DNA from: Novosphingobium sp. ST904
Lineage (GTDB): Bacteria; Pseudomonadota; Alphaproteobacteria; Sphingomonadales; Sphingomonadaceae
Direction: 5' to 3'
Length of the DNA: 64,000 bases
Assembly (NCBI RefSeq): GCF_001298105.1
Contig: NZ_LGJH01000158.1
Span: 98,406 to 162,405, forward strand
Of this stretch, positions 8,560-16,131 are shown one piece after another. Every line of letters begins with the position of its first letter. Positions within the stretch are counted from its first letter, which is position 1. Under the pieces are notes generated by a model. That model saw only the letters and a list, made by a program, of their open reading frames with translations, had not been told where the DNA came from and ran no database searches. The translations under genes were made by a program, and so were the position numbers.

Positions 8560-9457
8560 ATGGCCCGCATTACGCACGGCATCGCCTGCAGCCACATCCC
8601 GGCGCTCGGCGTCGCGTCGGACTTCGACAAGTGGGAAGATCCCTACTGGAAGCCGATCCAGCAAGGCTTCGCGCCCACCCAGAAGTGGGAAGCGGAGAAC
8701 CTGCCGGACGTCGTGATCCTGGTCTACAACGACCACGCCTCGGCGTTCGACATGAAGATCATCCCCACTTTCGCGATCGGCTGCGGCGAAAGCTACAAGC
8801 CGGCGGACGAGGGCTGGGGCCCGCGCGCGTGCCGACGTGGAAGGCCATCCGGACCTTGCCTGGCATATCGCGCAGAGCCTGATCCTCGACGAATTCGACA
8901 TGACCATCATCAATGAGATGGACGTCGATCACGGCCTTACCGTTCCGCTGTCGATGATGTTCGGCAAGCCGGAAAAGTGGCCGGTGAAGGTGATCCCGCT
9001 GGCGGTCAACGTCGTCACTTATCCGCCGCCCTCGGGCAACCGCTGCTGGGCGCTGGGCGAGGCGATCGCGCGCGCCGTCGAAAGCTTCGATGAGGACCTG
9101 AACGTGCAGGTCTGGGGCACCGGCGGCATGAGCCACCAGCTTCAGGGTCCGCGCGCGGGCCTGATCAATGCCGAGTGGGACAACATGTTCCTCGACAAGC
9201 TGTCGGGCGACACGCAGGAACTGCGGTGCATTCCGCATATCGAATACCTGCGCGAAACCGGCAGCGAAGGCATCGAGATGGTCATGTGGCTGATCATGCG
9301 CGGCGCGCTGGGCAAGGAAACCCGAGAACTGCGGCGTTTCTACCATGTGCCTGCCAGCAACACGGCGGTCGGCCACATCGTGCTGGAGCCGGTGAACGGC
9401 GACGTGCCGTCCTCGACGACCGTCGAAGGCGCGGCCTCGCAGCATCTCGCAGACTGA
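8560..9457 (+). CDS. ligB: protocatechuate 4,5-dioxygenase, beta (catalytic) subunit (frameshifted near 8822-8833)
   Basis: Fe(II) extradiol dioxygenase subunit, about 299 residues when corrected. With LigA it opens protocatechuate to 4-carboxy-2-hydroxymuconate-6-semialdehyde. Iron ligands and catalytic residues are present: His12 in CSHIPALG, the His of VYNDHASAFD, the Glu of EGIEMVMW, and the catalytic His of GTGGMSHQLQG. The frame breaks in the GC-repeat after DEGWGPR. Two missing bases (or one extra) between 8822 and 8833 restore the join to DVEGHPDLAWHIAQSL. As all catalytic residues are intact on both sides, this is probably a sequence error and not a dead gene. Confidence 0.93.
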
Positions 9458-9461
9458 TTCC

Positions 9462-9488
9462 GCGTGCCGGTGCTTGACGCCGGCACGC
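9462..9488 (+). terminator. strong hairpin between ligB and ligC, no T tract
   Basis: A perfect 9-base stem (GCGTGCCGG with CCGGCACGC) encloses a 9-base loop, 5 bases after the ligB stop. It lacks a run of T, so it is not a standard intrinsic terminator. It may act as an mRNA-processing or stability element, or as a partial terminator that lowers ligC relative to ligAB. Confidence 0.5.
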
Positions 9489-9522
9489 TCCTTCCCTTGA
9501 TAGAGTTTCCAAGGAGATTTCC

Positions 9523-10479
9523 ATGCGTATTGCCCTCGTAGGCGCGGGTGCTTTCGGTGAAAAGCATCTCGACGGCCTGAAGAACATCGATGGCGTAGAG
9601 ATCGCCTCGGTCATCAGCCGCTCGGCCGAGCAGGCCGCCGAAGTCGCCGCCAAGTACGGCGCGCCGCACTCCGGCACCGATCTGGCCGAAGCGCTGGCGC
9701 TGCCCGATGTCGATGCCGTGATCCTCTGCACCCCCACGCAGATGCACGCGCAGCAGGCTATCGCCTGCATGAACGCGGGCAAGCACGTGCAGGTCGAGAT
9801 TCCGCTGTCGGACAGCTGGGCCGATGCCGAAGCCGTGGTGGCGAAGCAGCAGGAAACGGGCCTCGTCTGCATGGTCGGCCACACCCGCCGCTTCAATCCT
9901 TCGCACCAGTACGTGCACAACAAGATCACCGCGGGCGAATTCAACGTCCAGCAGATGGACGTGCAGACCTACTTCTTCCGCCGCAAGAACATGAACGCCA
10001 AGGGCCAGCCGCGCTCGTGGACGGACCACCTGCTGTGGCACCACGCCGCGCACACGATCGACCTGTTCGCCTATCAGTCGGGCAAGATCGTTGCTGCCAA
10101 CGTGCTGCAGGGGCCTAAGCACCCGGAACTGGGAATCGCCATGGACATGTCGATCCAGCTGAAGGCTGAGACCGGCGCGATCTGCACGCTCTCGCTCTCG
10201 TTCAACAACAACGGCCCGCTCGGCACCTTCTTCCGCTACATCGGCGACAGCGAGACCTACATCGCGCGTTACGACGATCTGGTGAACGGCCGTGAAGAGC
10301 CGATCGACCTCACCGGCGTCACCGTGTCGAACAACGGCATCGAGCTTCAGGACCGCGAATTCGTCGCCGCCATCCGCGAAGGGCGTGAGCCCAACTCGTC
10401 GGTCGGCAAGGTGCTCGATTGCTACCGCGTGATCGGCGAACTGGCGCAGAGCCTCGAAGCGCAGGACGGCTGGTCCTGA
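9523..10479 (+). CDS. ligC: 4-carboxy-2-hydroxymuconate-6-semialdehyde dehydrogenase
   Basis: 318-residue Gfo/Idh/MocA-type NAD(P)-dependent dehydrogenase, the normal size for LigC. It oxidises the hemiacetal form of the ring-cleavage product to 2-pyrone-4,6-dicarboxylate. Visible features are the Rossmann motif VGAGAFGEKH, the segment VQVEIPLSDSW, and LLWHHAAHTIDLF with its conserved histidines. ATG 9523 has AAGGAG at good spacing. It follows ligB after 65 bases and its stop shares a base with the start of the aldo/keto reductase gene (TGATG), so the operon continues downstream. Confidence 0.93.
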   Translation: MRIALVGAGAFGEKHLDGLKNIDGVEIASVISRSAEQAAEVAAKYGAPHSGTDLAEALALPDVDAVILCTPTQMHAQQAIACMNAGKHVQVEIPLSDSWADAEAVVAKQQETGLVCMVGHTRRFNPSHQYVHNKITAGEFNVQQMDVQTYFFRRKNMNAKGQPRSWTDHLLWHHAAHTIDLFAYQSGKIVAANVLQGPKHPELGIAMDMSIQLKAETGAICTLSLSFNNNGPLGTFFRYIGDSETYIARYDDLVNGREEPIDLTGVTVSNNGIELQDREFVAAIREGREPNSSVGKVLDCYRVIGELAQSLEAQDGWS

Positions 10480-11468
10480 TGACGAAACGCCTCCTCGCGG
10501 GCCGTCCGGTCCACTCTGTTGGTCTCGGCTGCATGAATGTGGCCTGGGCCTACGGCAACCCGCCGTCTCGCGAGGAGGCGGCCCGCCTGTTCCGCCACGC
10601 GCTGGACGCGGGCTGCGATCACTTCGACACCGCCAACATCTACGGCATGGAGCTGAGCGAGGAAATCCTCGGCGAAGCGATCATGGACCGGCGCGGCGAG
10701 TTCCTGCTGGCCTCCAAGACCGGCATCCTGATCGATGGCGCCCGCCGCGGCATCGACTGTGCGCCGGAGAGCATCACCGCCTCGCTCGACGCCAGCCTGA
10801 AGCGGCTGGGCACCGATCACATCGATCTGTTCTACATGCACCGCTTCGATCCCAAGGTGCCGATTGCCGACTCGGTGGGCGCCATGGTGCGCGCGATCGA
10901 GGCGGGCAAGATCGGCGCCTATGGCGTGTCCGAATGGTCCACCGCGCATATCCGTGAGGCACACGCGGTGCATCCGGTGGCGGCGGTGCAGACGGAGTAT
11001 TCGCTCTGGACGCGCAATGTCGAACTGGGCGTGCTGGACGCCACGCGCGAACTCGGGATTGCGCTCGTCGCCTTCTCGCCGGTCGCGCGCGGGGCGCTGG
11101 GCGGCGAGCTGGCCGATGTGAACACGCTCACCGAGAAGGACCTGCGCCGCAATTTCCCGCGCTTTGTCGGCGAGAACTGGACGCACAACCTCGCGCTGAT
11201 CGAGGAATTCAACGCTCTCGCCTCGTCGATCCGCGTCACCCCGGCGCAGTTAGCGCTGGCCTGGGTCCTCGCGCAGGCCGGGCATGTCCATGCCGTCCCC
11301 GGCACCCGCTCGATTCCCCACTTCGACCAGAATCACGCGGCCGCCGCGCTGGAAATCGATGCGGCCGTTCTGGAGAAGGCGGGCGCGCTGATGAACCAGC
11401 AGACCATTGCCGGCCATCGCTACCCGGACATGATCAAGCCGACCATCGATACCGAGGACTACGCCTGA
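10479..11468 (+). CDS. aldo/keto reductase
   Basis: 329-residue NADPH-dependent aldo/keto reductase with a (beta/alpha)8 barrel. The catalytic tetrad can be read off: Asp and Tyr in FDTANIYG, Lys in LASKTGI, His in YMHRFDP. The C-terminal VHAVPGTRSI is the NADPH-binding signature. The start ATG overlaps the ligC stop by one base (TGATG), so it is part of the lig operon. It would reduce an aldehyde or ketone. Its substrate is unknown; as last gene of the lig operon it may act on an aromatic aldehyde or on a semialdehyde intermediate. Confidence 0.85.
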   Translation: MTKRLLAGRPVHSVGLGCMNVAWAYGNPPSREEAARLFRHALDAGCDHFDTANIYGMELSEEILGEAIMDRRGEFLLASKTGILIDGARRGIDCAPESITASLDASLKRLGTDHIDLFYMHRFDPKVPIADSVGAMVRAIEAGKIGAYGVSEWSTAHIREAHAVHPVAAVQTEYSLWTRNVELGVLDATRELGIALVAFSPVARGALGGELADVNTLTEKDLRRNFPRFVGENWTHNLALIEEFNALASSIRVTPAQLALAWVLAQAGHVHAVPGTRSIPHFDQNHAAAALEIDAAVLEKAGALMNQQTIAGHRYPDMIKPTIDTEDYA

Positions 11469-11519
11469 CCGGCCGATAGCCCTGACGGAACATAGGCTCT
11501 CCGGGACGGTTCTGACGGC

Positions 11520-12425
11520 ATGGACAATGCCGCCCAGACCGACCCGGAAACCGACGACGCCAGCGATCTTTCGCATGACGATCCCGAGCGCCGGCAATCC
11601 GACCGCGAGATCGAGGCCGACGAATCCGGCCTGACCGGCCACGAACGCGGCCAGATCAAGGACAACCTGCGGCTTTCGGCGATTACCGTGTTCTCGGTGA
11701 TCCGGCGCGAGGGCGAAGAGGAACTCCACCGCCCCGCCATGTCGCTCTGGTGGTCCGGCATCGCCGCGGGCATCGGCATTTCCACATCGGTCTTCGCGCA
11801 GGGCCTGCTCCACCAGTCTTTCGCGGATCACCCCCAGCGCGAACTCATTTCCGCGTTCGGCTATGCCATGGGCTTCGTGCTGGTGGTGCTCTCACGCCTG
11901 CAACTCTTCACGGAGAATACGCTCACGGCCGTGCTGCCGCTGCTGGCAGGGCCGAATGTGGAGCGGCTATGGCGCACGGCAAGGCTCTGGGCGATCGTGC
12001 TCGCCGCCAACCTCGTGGGCACTTTCCTGACAGCGCTGCTGATCGACATCTTCGCCGATCCCGCGCATCCCACGCTGGCGGGCATGCTCGATGTCTCTCG
12101 CAAGGCCGCGCAGGCCAGCGGCTTGACCGCGCTGCTGGACGGCATTCCCGCGGGCTTCTTCATCGCCGCATTCGTGTGGATGCTGCCCAGTTCCAAGGGC
12201 TTCGAGATTTTCGTGGTCGGTCTTTTCGCCTGGCTGATCGCGGCGGGCGGCTTCGCGCATGTCGTAGCGGGATCGACGGAGATGTTCCTCCTCGTCCTTC
12301 ACGGCGAGATACCGATGCTCGATGCCTTCGCTCTCCATCTGGCGCCCACGCTGGTCGGCAATGTGATCGGCGGCACCGGTCTGTTCGCGCTTCTGGCCTT
12401 TGCGCAGATCAAGGCCGAAATCTGA
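11520..12425 (+). CDS. formate/nitrite transporter family (FNT) channel, YfdC-like
   Basis: 301-residue membrane protein of the FNT family, which forms pentameric channels for small monovalent anions such as formate and nitrite. A charged 55-residue cytoplasmic N-terminus precedes about six hydrophobic segments; the first is near SLWWSGIAAGIGIS. QLFTENTLTAV and the late GGFAHVVAGSTEMFLL segment resemble the broken-helix regions of the family. It carries the long acidic N-terminus of YfdC-like members and not the compact FocA form. The next gene is fdhD, which hints at formate handling, but the transported ion cannot be read from sequence. Confidence 0.8.
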   Translation: MDNAAQTDPETDDASDLSHDDPERRQSDREIEADESGLTGHERGQIKDNLRLSAITVFSVIRREGEEELHRPAMSLWWSGIAAGIGISTSVFAQGLLHQSFADHPQRELISAFGYAMGFVLVVLSRLQLFTENTLTAVLPLLAGPNVERLWRTARLWAIVLAANLVGTFLTALLIDIFADPAHPTLAGMLDVSRKAAQASGLTALLDGIPAGFFIAAFVWMLPSSKGFEIFVVGLFAWLIAAGGFAHVVAGSTEMFLLVLHGEIPMLDAFALHLAPTLVGNVIGGTGLFALLAFAQIKAEI

Positions 12426-12463
12426 CGGATGACCTTGCCCGGCATGCAGGCTAGGACGGCGAG

Positions 12464-13300
12464 ATGAATGGTGCAAAGACGATCACGGTCCGCCGCAATG
12501 CTTACGGGACGGACTTGCGCGCGGGAGAACGTTTCGCCATTCCGGTCGAGGCGCCCATCGCCATCGAGACCAACGGCATCGCCTATGCCGTGATGATGGC
12601 GACTCCGACCGCCATCGAGGATTTCGTGACCGGCTTCCTGATGGCCGAGGGGCTCGCCGAGGCGGACGAAGTCGGCGAAGTGGCCGTGCACCGGGTGGAG
12701 AACGGCGAATGGGGCACCGGCTACGTGGCCCGCGTGAACCTGCCGCCTGAGCGCATCGGCGCGATCGTGGCGCGGGCGCGGCGGCGCGTGGGTGACAGTT
12801 CCTGCGGCATCTGCGGTATCGAAGGCGTGGAAGCGGCGCTGCGTCCGCTGCCGGTGCTGAAGCGGCCGAGCAGGGCGACGGCAGCGGCGATCCGGCGCGG
12901 GCTTGACGGTTTGCAGGCCGGGCAGGCGCTGGGGCGCGAGACACATGCCACGCATGCCGCCGCCTTCTGCGACGAGTCCGGCCGCATGGTGCTGGTGCGC
13001 GAGGACGTGGGGCGGCACAATGCACTGGACAAGCTGGTCGGCGCGCTCGCCCGGGCCGGGATGGATCCGGGCGCGGGCTTCATGATCGTCACCTCGCGCT
13101 GTTCCTACGAACTGGTGGAGAAGGCCGCGCGCGCCGGTTGCCCGTTGCTCGTCGCGATTTCCGCACCCACCGACCTGGCCGTTCGCCGGGCGCGGGCGGC
13201 GGGGCTGAAGCTGTGCTTCGTGGCGCGGGACGATACGATGCTGCTGGTGCACGACTGCGACGAGACCGACGAACGTGCCATGCGGCTCGTCGAACAGTAA
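12464..13300 (+). CDS. fdhD: formate dehydrogenase accessory sulfurtransferase FdhD
   Basis: 278-residue FdhD. It carries sulfur from a cysteine desulfurase to the molybdenum cofactor of formate dehydrogenase, which is inactive without it. The key cysteine pair is in SSCGICG near residue 110. VREDVGRHNALDKLVG and VTSRCSYELVEKAA are the most conserved FdhD blocks and are intact. It starts 38 bases after the FNT-family gene. No formate dehydrogenase structural gene lies in the window, so the target enzyme must be elsewhere. Confidence 0.93.
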   Translation: MNGAKTITVRRNAYGTDLRAGERFAIPVEAPIAIETNGIAYAVMMATPTAIEDFVTGFLMAEGLAEADEVGEVAVHRVENGEWGTGYVARVNLPPERIGAIVARARRRVGDSSCGICGIEGVEAALRPLPVLKRPSRATAAAIRRGLDGLQAGQALGRETHATHAAAFCDESGRMVLVREDVGRHNALDKLVGALARAGMDPGAGFMIVTSRCSYELVEKAARAGCPLLVAISAPTDLAVRRARAAGLKLCFVARDDTMLLVHDCDETDERAMRLVEQ

Positions 13301-13392
13301 ACCGGCGTCTTCCTGTTTTGCTTGCAGTATTCGCGCGCAATCCTAGATTCGCAGACGACGACTACACTTCTTGAAGGACGGGACTTTCTTCC

Positions 13393-14607
13393 ATGGCCAC
13401 TACGACCGATCAGGCGACCACAGGCGAGCTGAAGCTGACGCCTCCCGATCCGGTGCCGGTGGTCCAGCCCGAGAAGGCGGCCGGTCTCGTCCCCGTGGGC
13501 GACGAGCAGAAGTCCAAATTGCAGGTCCGCGTCGATGAATTCGTGAACGACCTGGTGTCCCAGGACGTGAACTCGCCCGAATTCGGCCGCCGTGTCGACC
13601 AGATCACCAACATGGGTCGCAAGGAGATTTCCGAGGCCGCCGGCCAGTCCAACCGCTTCCTCGATCGTCCGGTGCGGGCGATGGACAAGGACGCCGGCGT
13701 CGGCGCCGACCTTGCCGAGCTGCGCCGCACGGTGGAAGACCTCGACCCTTCGACCAAGGGCGACCTGCTCTCGCGCCGCAAGATCTTCGGGATCATCCCG
13801 ATGGGCAACAAGCTGCGGAACTACTTCGACGGCTATCAGAGCGCGCAGGGCCACATCAGCGCGATCCTCGCCCGCCTGCAGGGGGGCAAGGACGAACTGC
13901 TGATGGACAATGCCGGTATCGACGTGGAGCGGCAGAACCTCTGGGCGGCGATGGGCAAGCTCGAACAGATGATCTTCATGTCGAAGGCGCTGGACGAGAC
14001 CTTGGAGCAGAAGGCCAACGACCTCGACCATACCGACCCTGCCAAGGCCAAGGCGGTGCGCGAATCCGCGCTGTTCTACGTGCGCCAGCGGACGCAGGAC
14101 CTGCTGACGCAGATGGCGGTTTCGGTGCAGGGCTACCTCGCGCTCGATCTGGTCAAGAAGAACAACGTCGAACTGATCAAGGGCGTGGACCGGGCCTCCA
14201 CCACCACCGTCGGCGCGCTGCGCACCGCGGTTACGGTGGCGCAGGCGATGGCCAACCAGAAGCTGGTGCTGGACCAGATCACCGCGCTCAACACCACGAC
14301 CGCGCGGATCATCGACGGCACCGGCCAGATGCTGAAGGACAACACCGCCCGCATCCACGAGCAGGCGGCGAATTCCACGATCCCGCTGGAAACCCTCAGC
14401 CGCGCCTTTCAGAACATCTACGACACGATGGATTCGATCGACACCTTCAAGATGCAGGCGCTCGATTCGATGAAGCAGACGGTGCAATCGCTCGAAGGTG
14501 AGGTCACGAAGTCCAAGGCCTATATCGCCCGCGCGCAGGGGCAGGCCGAAGGCACCGCGCTGGGTAGCGACAAGGCGGCGAAAGCCATGCTGGAGGCGCT
14601 CGACTGA
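13393..14607 (+). CDS. telA: toxic anion resistance protein, TelA/KlaA family
   Basis: 404-residue TelA-family protein, predicted to be soluble and largely alpha-helical with long coiled-coil stretches. The family is known from tellurite-resistance loci and from stress and membrane-damage clusters; its molecular function is not settled. Recognisable blocks are FGIIPMGNKLRNYFDGY, the QAMANQKLVLDQITALN helix, and IPLETLSRAFQNIYDTMD. It begins a co-directional run of four genes with gaps of 5 bases, an 8-base overlap, and then about 165 bases: telA, a two-helix membrane protein, yqiJ-like and yqiK-like. This suggests a shared role in membrane integrity. Confidence 0.88.
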   Translation: MATTTDQATTGELKLTPPDPVPVVQPEKAAGLVPVGDEQKSKLQVRVDEFVNDLVSQDVNSPEFGRRVDQITNMGRKEISEAAGQSNRFLDRPVRAMDKDAGVGADLAELRRTVEDLDPSTKGDLLSRRKIFGIIPMGNKLRNYFDGYQSAQGHISAILARLQGGKDELLMDNAGIDVERQNLWAAMGKLEQMIFMSKALDETLEQKANDLDHTDPAKAKAVRESALFYVRQRTQDLLTQMAVSVQGYLALDLVKKNNVELIKGVDRASTTTVGALRTAVTVAQAMANQKLVLDQITALNTTTARIIDGTGQMLKDNTARIHEQAANSTIPLETLSRAFQNIYDTMDSIDTFKMQALDSMKQTVQSLEGEVTKSKAYIARAQGQAEGTALGSDKAAKAMLEALD

Positions 14608-14612
14608 CCGCC

Positions 14613-15335
14613 ATGGCCAATCCCGTCACTCCCCGCAATCGCAGTGCCGTGAACCAGGAAATCATCCGCGCCGCCCGCCGCCAGCGCGCGGCGCGGCTTT
14701 ATAACGCGCGCAAGGAGCGCTGGAACTTCCGCTGGCGCCGCATTCGTCGGGCGTTCCTGGCGCTGTTCGGCATCTTCATCGTGGCGTTGACGGCGGGCCT
14801 CATCCTGGGCGGGCTGTCCTTCACGACGACGGTCCTCACCACGCTGCTTGCCTTTGCGGTGTTCATCGTTCTCTCGATCTATCCTTCTTCGCCCCGGCCC
14901 CGTGCCGAGCAACTCGGCAGCGCGACATTGCCGGAACTGGCGGGATCGACCGAACTCTGGCTGGAAAGCCGCCGCCGCGCCCTGCCCAATGCCGCGGTGG
15001 ACGCGGTGGACATGATCGGTGTGCGCCTGGAGCAATTGGCGCCGCAACTCGCCACGCTGGAGGATAGCGGCCCCGCCGCGCGCGAGGTGCGGAAGCTGCT
15101 ATCCGAACACCTGCCCTCGCTGGTGGACAGCTATACCCGGATTCCCGCAGAACTGCGGAACAAGCCCCATGCCGGGGGAACCACGCCTTCGCAGCAACTG
15201 GTCGAGGGCCTCGATGTCATCGCCGGGCAGATCGAGACGATGAGTCTGGATCTGTCGCGCAACGATCTCGACGCGCTGGCGACGCGCGGACGCTTTCTCG
15301 AAACCAAGTATATCGACGCCCGCGACGATGGTTGA
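14613..15335 (+). CDS. small membrane protein next to telA (XpaC-like by position and shape)
   Basis: 240-residue protein with a strongly basic N-terminus, two adjacent membrane helices at about residues 45-92, and a helical cytoplasmic C-terminal domain (VDMIGVRLEQLAPQLATLED, then LARNDLDAL-like helices). I cannot name it from conserved motifs. The size, paired helices and tight linkage to telA (5-base gap) resemble the xpaC-telA pairs of other bacteria, so an XpaC-like partner is a reasonable inference. Its end overlaps the next gene by 8 bases. Confidence 0.65.
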   Translation: MANPVTPRNRSAVNQEIIRAARRQRAARLYNARKERWNFRWRRIRRAFLALFGIFIVALTAGLILGGLSFTTTVLTTLLAFAVFIVLSIYPSSPRPRAEQLGSATLPELAGSTELWLESRRRALPNAAVDAVDMIGVRLEQLAPQLATLEDSGPAAREVRKLLSEHLPSLVDSYTRIPAELRNKPHAGGTTPSQQLVEGLDVIAGQIETMSLDLSRNDLDALATRGRFLETKYIDARDDG

Positions 15336-15966
15336 CCTGCTGACGCGGGCGGGGAGCCTGCCGTTCTCCGTCGCGCTGGCGCTGATGCTGATGTTTGCGC
15401 TGCTCCAGATCGTGGGCGCGGGCGACTTTCTGGGCGGTGACGCGGATGTCGATGCCCATGCCGGTGTCCATGCGCATGGCGGGATCGATGCAGGCCTGCT
15501 TTCGGTTCTCGGCATCGGCCGCGTGCCGTTCCTGATGTGGTTGATGCTGCTGCTCACCGTATTTGGGCTGGTGGGCATTTCGGCGCAGGAACTGCTGCTC
15601 TCGCTGACGGGCCACACCTGGAGTGCATGGCTGGTCGCCCCGGTCGTCGGCCTCGCTTCGCTGCCGGTCACCGGCATGCTGTCGCGCGGGCTGGGGCGGA
15701 TCATCCCGCAGGACGAGACGACCGCGATCGACATTTCCGCCCTCGTCGGCCGGGAGGCGGAGATTCTCGTCGGCACGGCAACGCCGGGCAGTCCCGCGCG
15801 GGGCCGGGTGGTGGATTTCCATGGGCAGCCCCACAATGTCATGGTCGAGCCTGACGAGCACGGCCAACGCTTCGTACAGGGCGAAAAGGTCCTGCTGGTC
15901 CGCCGCGATGGCGACGTATTCAAGGGCATCGCCCGGGGCGACCACTATCTTCCGCGCCTTGACTGA
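15328..15966 (+). CDS. YqiJ-like inner-membrane OB-fold protein, flotillin partner
   Basis: 212-residue membrane protein. An N-terminal helix (residues 12-30) is followed by a His/Asp-rich loop (GGDADVDAHAGVHAHGG), two more helices (about 68-122), and a C-terminal OB-fold-like beta domain from residue 130 (LVGREAEILVGTAT, then GQRFVQGEKVLLVRRDGD). This is the layout of YqiJ/NfeD-type proteins, which pair with flotillins. A flotillin gene follows immediately downstream. The metal-like His/Asp cluster in the loop is notable, but no function is assigned to it. Confidence 0.75.
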   Translation: MVDLLTRAGSLPFSVALALMLMFALLQIVGAGDFLGGDADVDAHAGVHAHGGIDAGLLSVLGIGRVPFLMWLMLLLTVFGLVGISAQELLLSLTGHTWSAWLVAPVVGLASLPVTGMLSRGLGRIIPQDETTAIDISALVGREAEILVGTATPGSPARGRVVDFHGQPHNVMVEPDEHGQRFVQGEKVLLVRRDGDVFKGIARGDHYLPRLD

Positions 15967-16131
15967 ATTGAGGATGGGAAACTCCGGATCGGTTCGATTA
16001 AAGCACTGAAAATCGAGCAAACCGGTCCGGTTTTTATGGAAGATTTTGCGAATTTCGGATAAGAACTTCCGTGAAATTCAATGCCTGCGCGCCATTTTTC
16101 TCGGGCGGGCATCAACGGGAGAATTCTTAAC

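Noticed and set aside
8560..9457. ligB as a genuine pseudogene
   Set aside because: All metal and catalytic residues are kept on both sides of the break and many other genes in the window carry the same type of error.
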